DNA from: Trichostrongylus colubriformis
Taxonomy: Eukaryota; Nematoda; Chromadorea; Rhabditida; Trichostrongylidae
Direction of reading: 5' to 3'
DNA: 64,000 nt
Assembly: GCA_963978905.1 (NCBI GenBank)
Contig: OZ022257.1
Location: 43,844,203 to 43,908,202, forward strand
Under the pieces are notes generated by a model. The model saw only the letters and a program-made list of their open reading frames with translations. It ran no database searches and was not told the origin of the DNA. The position numbers and the translations under genes are program-made. Positions 57,082-64,000 of this stretch are shown here, piece after piece (the stretch's first letter is position 1; each line of letters opens with the position of its first letter).

Positions 57082-57606
57082 CAGTAGCGCTCAAAAGTCT
57101 TCGGCCACAACTTTTTTGTCATAACTTTTTTTATACTTGACCAAATTTGATAAAATTTTAATATGTGGTGCCTGAGCCTATTGCCAACATTAACTTCTAC
57201 TTGAGTACCGTTTGACACTTTTCATGGTTTTTTATAAGAATTTACTACAGGACACCGAAAAAAAAGTAAAAGGCTTGGTCAAGAAAAACAGCTTTCTCTC
57301 CAAAAAAAAGAGTAAGCCTCAGCGAACATTAATATTTTGTAGAAAGACCACGACTTTTGATGACAGCGGCACAGCGGGACGGCATAGCGATGGCACTCAA
57401 AAAATAAAAAATTTCATATAACCACGTAACCTACAGCGATGTGCGCCAAAATAGTATATTTAGTATGTATAAAATAGTATGTATATAAACAGTGTCTCCA
57501 AGTACAACATACTAAAATTTCTCTTAGATCGGTCCAGTCACAAAAAAGTTACAAGTGGAAAACCCCAGTGAACAACCATTTGGCCGAATACTTTTGAGCG
57601 CTACTG
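57082..57606. mobile_element. Tc1-like non-autonomous element, copy 2
   Basis: The ends are CAGTAGCGCTCAAAAGTCTTCGG and CCGAATACTTTTGAGCGCTACTG, with TA on both sides (57080-57081, 57607-57608). The inverted ends are cleaner than in copy 1. Interior stretches such as AGAATTTACTACA and CACAGCGGGACGGCAT are shared with 41033-41515. No transposase is encoded. Confidence 0.85.
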
Positions 57607-57901
57607 TATGCAGATCGTCAATCCTGTAGACTCGCTTCAAGTTCGCCGACAATTTATTATCAGTAATAATGGATCAGTATCACTTCAAACACATTTATGC
57701 CAATATACATACATTTGGTTGCAGGATTTAAAGTCACCATTATGGAGCCCTCTCAATAGAAAGAGGACACCATCTGAACTGCAGCCTGCAGCTATTGAAG
57801 GTTTTGACCGTCATCAAGTGTCGAGTAGGCGTAGTGAGCGTGACCGGACCACCTCCCAACCTTACTTACTTACTTACAAAAGCAAAGAATGCTATAGTGA
57901 G

Positions 57902-60900
57902 TCAAAGTGAGCTGTCTTGTGTTGATCCACCACTTGATTCCAAAGTGGACAAATCGATACGCGGAAATCGCATCTGAAATGGTGTAGATGGAATTGAACA
58001 TGGCAAAAATGCTTTGTCCGAAAAGCTCTCGAGCACACACCCTGCCGAGCCCTCGCTCTTTTAACCGTCGTTGGTACTGTTCTCTGGTCGTCTGAAGCAC
58101 TGAATGGCATCGTTCTGGTACGCGTACGGACAACGACGAGTTTCGAGTCCCCATTTCTACATCGAGGTATTCTGAAGTTGAGAAGATATTAATGGTAATA
58201 CACTTGTCCCTCAGTTCTAATCTCGTTTAATTTCTCATTAATCTTCAGTATTAAAAAAGTGATAGTGATAAAATGATGGGAGTAGAGCAGATAATAAACT
58301 AAAATTAAATTAAATTCGAAAAAGGCCAGAGTTACAGACACTGGACATTTCTATTTAACACTTACGGGAATCACTTCCACGGCGATCGGCTCTAGGGAGC
58401 TGCGGTGTGAGAAGAGCAGGCACCCGATCGTTAAACACGAACTGTGTAGGTCGATCTGGTATCAGCGAAGAGCAGTGAAACAGAGGCGAACGGCAAACCT
58501 AAAATTTTAAGGACATAAAAAAGTAGGTTAAGGGTGAATTGATTTCGGGCTAGTGGACAAGCATTAGACGCGAGAATGAGTCGATCGGTCAACATCCGCT
58601 TCTGTAGTTAATCAGCACGTCGGCACTGTCCGCCAAAGTGGCGTTTTTGTTTATCAAAAGCACGAGCTACATAACGATAAGTTTAAAGGTTCACTGGCAT
58701 TTTACAAAAAAGTGCAGTGTACTATTTTGTAACTGCAACATATAGTACTTCAGTATAATTTTTCCCAAGGGCTCCTTAGCTTCTGGGGTAAGATCGGGGT
58801 AAGATCGTCATAGAAAGATGGGGAAAGCTCAAAGGTAATCTCAAAGGAAGACTCAAAGGAATCGCCCACGGACAAATTAGTTTTTCAGTTACACAAATAT
58901 TTATGTTGTATTTGCTCAATGTGGGCCGCATGCAAAGTTTCGCGCGAAGGAATGTGAATCCGGCTAATATACAGCACCAGAAAGTCTCGGCCGTATAGGC
59001 GTGGCCTCCGAACAAGTGCCCACCCCGTCGTCCGCCCGCGGTCGACCGCGGTCGCAGATGCATTGTGGGAACCGAAAGTTACGTAAACAGACCCACTCTC
59101 CATTCCCAACTGCTGCGGTCGACGGGACGCGGCTTATATAGGAGGCCCTGCCCATCCAGTCGAAAATTTTGGGAGCTGCATCTTAGCCAAACTCTCACTT
59201 TTTCGGGTGAAACTTTACATGCGGCCCTTATTAAGCTATTACACCATATGCATACATGGGTAGCATGAATACTTTTTCTCCGTGGACCATCACTTTTAGC
59301 CTTTAGCGATTTTCTCCGCATTGTGGAGGTTGAACTAGGAGGAGCCGTGAAATACAAGTTGAACACTTATTCAGCTGAATCAGAAGCCGTTCTGAGGCGA
59401 ACCAGAACGTGTCGACACCTCTGACTATGCCACTTCGAGAAAATATCCAAGATGTCCTCCTTCCTACTTTAATCCTCCGCCATTCTATAGACCTGCTTTG
59501 AGAGTAAAACTGTACCTGAATCGGTGGCTTGGCTGCGATGTTGGATGCATGCATAAATTCAGTCATTTGCTCGGGGATGGCCCGCAAGGCCTTCTGAGCT
59601 ATCCGTGCCCGGATTTCAGACTGAAAGTCGCTGCTGTCCATGATATCGGCCAATGCGATGAACTGTAAACAAGAGCATAAATAAAAAGTGCCTTTATTTC
59701 AAATAGTCAAAAATACGCCACCTGCAGACAAGATCTCACTCCTTCTTTTCGTTTTGCTGCCAATTTCACCAGACTCGAGAAGTCACCTTTTCCTAATCCC
59801 ACGATCACCACAGAAAGAGGCGCATCGCTAGCTGATGATATAGCACTGCTCAACTCCTTAAAAATGATGATTGCATTAAGATTTCGAGGAAAAGGAAGGG
59901 AGGCCGAACTCACCTTAATGTCCGTGGGTGTCCCTCGAGTAAAAATCGTGAGCACATGGTAATGTAAACCTCGGAAACCAGAGCTGTGGGACATCCTAAA
60001 AATGTTGAAATAAGCAGGTAGTCGATCGGCATCGAGTAGTAGACCCCATTAAAGTTCTGTAAGTTTGTGTGATCAAATGGCAAAAGTTTAGATGGAAAGT
60101 TCGATCTTACGGCTCATCGCACATGAGAACAAGGTGAAGTCGATATGAAATACGTGATATCTAGCAACAAAATAGTCGGATCTCATTCATATCCCATCGT
60201 AAGTTGATGGCCCAAGAATAAATAACAAACACATTTCGTAAAGGTGTGTAGTAATGGGTGGAGCGCAACCCGCATCGATGTTCGCCAGGCCAACCAAGCC
60301 TCCCATCCCTTCGAGGTAGATAAGTTTTACCATAGTGAAGTGTTCGTTTAGAAGGATGAAAGAAGGGCTTGTTCATCAGAAGGTCCCAGAATTCACCGGG
60401 AATACCAACGCTGAAAACTTTATCCTTGTCAATGCTGGATTATGAGGATACCTTGAGCTTCGCAATTAACAAAGTTTTAATCCTATGCTGACCTCCGAGG
60501 ACTATTCGTAAGGACTCTAGACAGGTTTGATACGGTGTAATCCATTATTGTTGACCGCTTGTCAAAGTCTTACCTTTCAACTAGAAAGGCTAGAATTTGA
60601 TGGGTCGCTTCTGGCCTAAACAACACTAGCGATGTCTGCAAGGAAGAGCGCATGTCGTCGAACGCAGGTGACTGTTGTGCAAATCGTCCATAACCTTCGC
60701 CACAACACACTTTATGGAGTTGAGTAAATTGTGGGGAGAGTGCAGGCCAGGGTCAAGCGTACAGTTGAGGAAAATTTTCAAAAAATACGACCCCTCCCCA
60801 AAACGGGGTCTCAATACGACCCCCCCCCCTTCTTCAGGTTCCGCTTCTTCTGTGGTTTCTACCAAACCAGCGCGATCTACTGGGAAAATTGAAGGCACCA

Positions 60901-63900
60901 TTAGGGATAAGGGAAAACTGAAATCTGGGAGTACATGTTCTCTGAATACGGACCTTCTAGTCAGAAGAGGTCATATGTGGCGAAAATCGCGTTAATAAAT
61001 CAGCTGCTTGAGGTCTTATGACGGCCCCACAGAACGGCATGTCGTTATGCGGTTATGCGGCCGGGGAGTCGTCATGGAGGGGCGGGACAACAATCGCGGC
61101 CAGCTGGTTCAGACTCTGGCCTGTCTTCAGTCCACTCCGGCTAGAGACGCAGAGGACGGAGAGAGAAGGGGGCTTTTCGGGTTCTTATTTCTCGGGTTTT
61201 TCGCCGTTTTATGTTATTCTTTCTCTACTGTTATATTGCTGAACACCTCTACTTTCGTAATCCCCAATTTGCCGAATTTACCCCTACCGGTGTTTTTAAG
61301 AGCCCATGGTAAAAAAAAACACTGACGCCAAACCACTTCTGACAAAAAAGAGAAATAAGAACCTAACAAAACTCAGTACTCATATCCCTTAATAAAATCG
61401 TCTGAGATGAGAACCCAACAATTCCAATCTTTGTATTCTGAAACGAGAGCGTTGCCCACCACTAGTAATGTGCTCGTCTTGTGATGACAAAGAAGAAGGC
61501 TTAACATGTCATGCAAGTCATGGGGCAGAGATAAAGGACGAAAAAATAAGAATGGAAACGTTAGAAGTTGAAAGAAAAGTTAAATAGGAGCCATGCAATA
61601 CGTTCCACAGCACCCCATCTGATCGCGGTTCGCTACTGCGACTGCAATGCCACGATCACGATGGAGCGCGTTATCTTCCCCATACTGAATTCCGACATTT
61701 TTAGAACACTTTAAACTTTACCGAGAGCCCATCTTTCAAACAGCTGTGAATTATTTTCCAAATAATCCCTCAGACCTATCTATTGACCGCTTGCTTTTCC
61801 TAACGGTTGCTTAGTTCTCGATATGGGTTTCCAGATGAGGATTAGATGAGGAAAATATCGAAGTGTTTTATTTAAATGGCCATAACATCCTGCAAACTTA
61901 ACCATATGAGTGCGTTTTGGTGAGGCGGGGTCTGCTGAGTTGCCGCTTTCGAACGACTACCTGTGCTATGCCATATCTCCAAAAGGAAGCAAGAAAAATT
62001 CAGGAAAGCCAGTTGAGAGAAATTTTTTTCACCGAGTTTGCGAGATCTTCAAGATTCTTCCGAAAAATTGATTCATTGTTAGTCAAATTTCTCTAGTATG
62101 CATCCTTCGCTCTCGAACGCCTAATGGGAGAGCGAGAAGCGTCAGTCAGCTTCTCTGTGGGATGCGCCATGCATGAGGATTTCATCCACATTCTCAATGA
62201 ATACAAACGCTTTTCCAGCTGGCATAGTGGCCGCTAACACCAGATTACGTACTTGCGATCGTAGTAAGATATGAAATAAGTCCATATCAGCTAATTTTTC
62301 TTTTTAATTCCATTGTTCTTTGAGTGTCCATCCACGGTGGTACCAGTTGATGGATATCGCTTTCCACGGTTTACAGGTGACTTTCGGAGGTGTCTCTGTA
62401 CGTGGCTTCGGTGTCAGCGGACTATTGAAAGGGCTATTGGCGTTGACCGGTTTCGTTGCGGACCGCGCCATGCATGATGTTTGCATGGTGATTAACTTAA
62501 GCTAGTTTTGGGTTCGAACCCAATTAGTCAGTTTTATCATTTCTCCCTCACGCTTTAGACCCTCAGCCTGAGAAATTCTGTCGATCATTGCCCACCTCAA
62601 CGTTTACGACCCCCCCTCTCCTAGCGGACCAAATACGACCCCCCCCGTTGAGGATTCCTCAACGGAAGCTTGACCCTGGTGCAGGCTTCGCTCTTCAAGA
62701 TAGTCCAGAAGGAACGTTGAGCGTATCAGGAAATATTGTTTGGTGGATAGCTGTGATGTGGAGAGGTTGTGGAGGCTGTTCTGAGACCACCGCTGTCGCA
62801 ACTACGCCGTGTGAGTCCGGGGGAAGTCATCCGAATCGGGTCCGAGGTATTATTGAGTATTTGCTAAGGACGTATATGTGTCTTCTGATGACACCGTTAA
62901 GTTTATTTTGCTGATTCGTTTTGACTCAAATGTCCCCGGATTTATGGGATTGTAGTACTACGGTGCACCGCCTTGAAACAACGGCCCTCGAGATAGCTCG
63001 ATTGTTGAGCTGCACCATTATTTTGTTTGAACCATCTTGAGGCACAAAGCCTACGCTACTCTTCACAATTCGTTCGGTTTTTCAAGATAACTTCCACAAA
63101 GGCATGGGACAAGTTGTGCCGACTACCTGTAACCACCGCAAATGCTTCTACTCGCCCTTTTCGTCGTTGTGTGCCCAAAACAAAGGCGTTTTATCGAATT
63201 CTGAGACCATATTCTATTATGTTAGATGGAACGGTTTGTAGATCACATACACCAATATTCTCGATGTTGATAACTCATTTTCCCGATGTGGTAAGCCTTT
63301 GTCAGGCAGTCAATATTTTTGCCGGACCCTGAATGTAGTCTGACTACTCGGCTAAAAAGATTCGATACAGCGATCATGGGCCAGCGAAACAATACTACGA
63401 GCATCTGCGCCAGTCTCCTGTCCCTTCCCCGACACGCAGATCAAGAGCATTTGTACAGGCTGGAGTAGCCAATTTAATAAATTTTACCAGACCTGATGGC
63501 ATGCAAGACGATCGGAGCGAATTTCGCCGTTTTTGTTGGCGATACCACTGAGTGAGCCTTGCGAAAGGCTTCGACGACCCCATCAAGACCAAGGCAGATC
63601 GGATCAATGTTTAAATTCTGAAAAACAGCAAAATAAATGGACAAGAAAAATGCTTTCATGTCAAAACAATTGAAATTTTCAAATTGAAAAGCTGGGATAG
63701 GTTTTGGATAGGCTAAATGAATAATATGTATTGATGAACCACTTCAGTCCTTTCTCTCCCAAACTTCTCCTTCATTGTGCAACACCCACGCTGATGTAGG
63801 AGGCGTAAAAATTTTCAAACCTACAGCTTTAGATCCGTTTGAAATGGAAATCTCAAGGTTCTATTTACAATTATCGAAAACAGCGACTCACCAAGTGAAA

Positions 63901-63967
63901 TTCATGAGCTTCTTGAAATGTTGGTGGTATTTTGGCTCCCAATCCAAACGCAGCGAACAGGCGATTC
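57902..63967 (-). CDS. Copine family protein, 3' part (5' end outside window)
   Basis: Copines are cytosolic calcium-dependent phospholipid-binding proteins with two C2 domains and a von Willebrand A-like copine domain. Exons in reading order: 63967-63892, 63617-63493, 59995-59914, 59856-59722, 59662-59516, 58498-58366, 58171-58041, 57973-57902; phases match throughout and give 299 full codons plus TGA. The copine domain shows LFAAFGLGAKIPP (family FPALGFGAKIPP), LDGVVEAFRKAHSVVSPTKT, KFAPIVLHAIR, YHVLTIFTRG (family YFVLLILTDG), PLSVVIVGLGKGDFSSL and FIALADIMD (family IIVGVGNADF). The usual LTDG aspartate is replaced in FTRG. The C2 domains and the MIDAS start lie right of 63967. After the domain comes an extra tail of about 110 residues, ending in a serine-rich stretch (STLESSGGSTQDSSL), as in some worm copines. 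Which worm paralogue this is cannot be decided. Confidence 0.88.
58780..59295. repeat. Foldback repeat, family E, full copy 2
   Basis: GGCCGCATGCAAAGTTTCGCGCG and GTGAATCCGGCTAATATACAGC on the left pair with GGGAGCTGCATCTTAGCC and GGGTGAAACTTTACATGCGGCCC on the right. ATATTTATGTTGTATTTGC and the CTATTACACCATATGCATAC segment mark the outer parts. It lies in the copine intron 59515-58499. Confidence 0.7.
60235..60400. repeat. SINE-like dispersed repeat, copy 2 (fragment)
   Basis: CCAACCAAGCCTCCCATCCC, CGAGGTAGATAAGTTTTACC and AGAAGGATGAAAG match the copy at 53500-53765 in order. Confidence 0.4.
61020..61320 (+). repeat. Dispersed repeat, family A, copy 3
   Basis: GAGAGAGAAGGGGGCTTTTCGGG, TTCTCGGGTTTTTCGCCG, TATTGCTGAACACCTCTACTTTCG and TACCCCTACCGGTGTTTTTAAGA follow the same order as in copies 1 and 2. 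It is uninterrupted and gives the empty-site reference for the insertion at 14554. Confidence 0.65.
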
Positions 63968-64000
63968 CTAAAATTACCGGTGTAGATGCTTCACGAATAT

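Larger units (their letters stand above)
59996..63492. other. Long copine intron
   Basis: This 3.5-kb intron interrupts the copine domain between the HAIR and MSHSSGFRG segments; the split codon AG-G is restored by joining. It contains a SINE-like fragment (60235-60400), C-rich ATACGACCCCCCCC tracts (60785-60835 and 62605-62650) and the family A copy at 61020. No other exon was found. Confidence 0.65.

Noticed and set aside
62490..62520. GGGTTCGAACCC, a perfect B-box-like motif
   Set aside because: No A box or cloverleaf partner was found at a tRNA-like distance; the motif is palindromic and may be chance.

Overview
The window looks like nuclear DNA from a clade V (rhabditine/strongylid, hookworm-like) nematode. 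This is inferred from many small exons with short TTTCAG-type acceptors, a likely trans-splice acceptor just upstream of a start codon, a roughly 115-base operon-like gap between two same-strand genes, and very many foldback, mariner/Tc1-like and tRNA-like repeats. No species is assigned. No bacterial, phage, CRISPR or viral features were seen.

Layout. (1) 286-8675 (+): 3' part of a ubiquitin-specific protease of the USP19 class with a MYND zinc finger inserted in the catalytic domain; 17 exons were traced and the catalytic-cysteine exon lies left of the window. (2) 8676-12657: intergenic, with a hairpin element and dispersed repeats. (3) 12695-19003 (+): complete ribokinase, 8 exons, 313 residues. 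(4) 19004-23516: repeats, mainly two related blocks containing tandem units of about 150 bases. (5) 23517-29219 (-): two unrecognised genes on one strand, 115 bases apart. The downstream one (231 residues, coiled coil) is intact. The upstream one is interrupted by apparent one-base frame breaks. (6) 29220-34073: intergenic with a recent 239-base tandem duplication. (7) 34074-50417 (+): complete T-box transcription factor of the Tbx20/MAB-9 class, 9 exons, 372 residues, with an 11.7-kb first intron full of transposons. (8) 50418-57901: intergenic, mostly repeats. (9) 57902-63967 (-): 3' part of a copine gene, 8 exons; its C2 domains lie right of the window.

The genes are unrelated housekeeping or developmental functions (deubiquitination, ribose phosphorylation, transcription, calcium/phospholipid-related copine). 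Only the two minus-strand genes at 23.5-29.2 kb show signs of joint expression. Exon junctions of the USP, ribokinase, T-box, copine and 231-residue genes all keep phase, and the complete ones sum to whole codon numbers. This supports the models, but homology was judged from memory of family motifs, not by search.

The noncoding DNA is the richest part. It holds a mariner-like element nested in an older repeat with a TA target duplication, two sister Tc1-like elements 16 kb apart, foldback elements with TAA target duplications that carry a tRNA-like core, five copies of a second foldback family, and a decayed tandem copy of a USP exon. I found no convincing previously undescribed functional system; the most unusual items are the unrecognised gene pair and the tRNA-cored foldback family.
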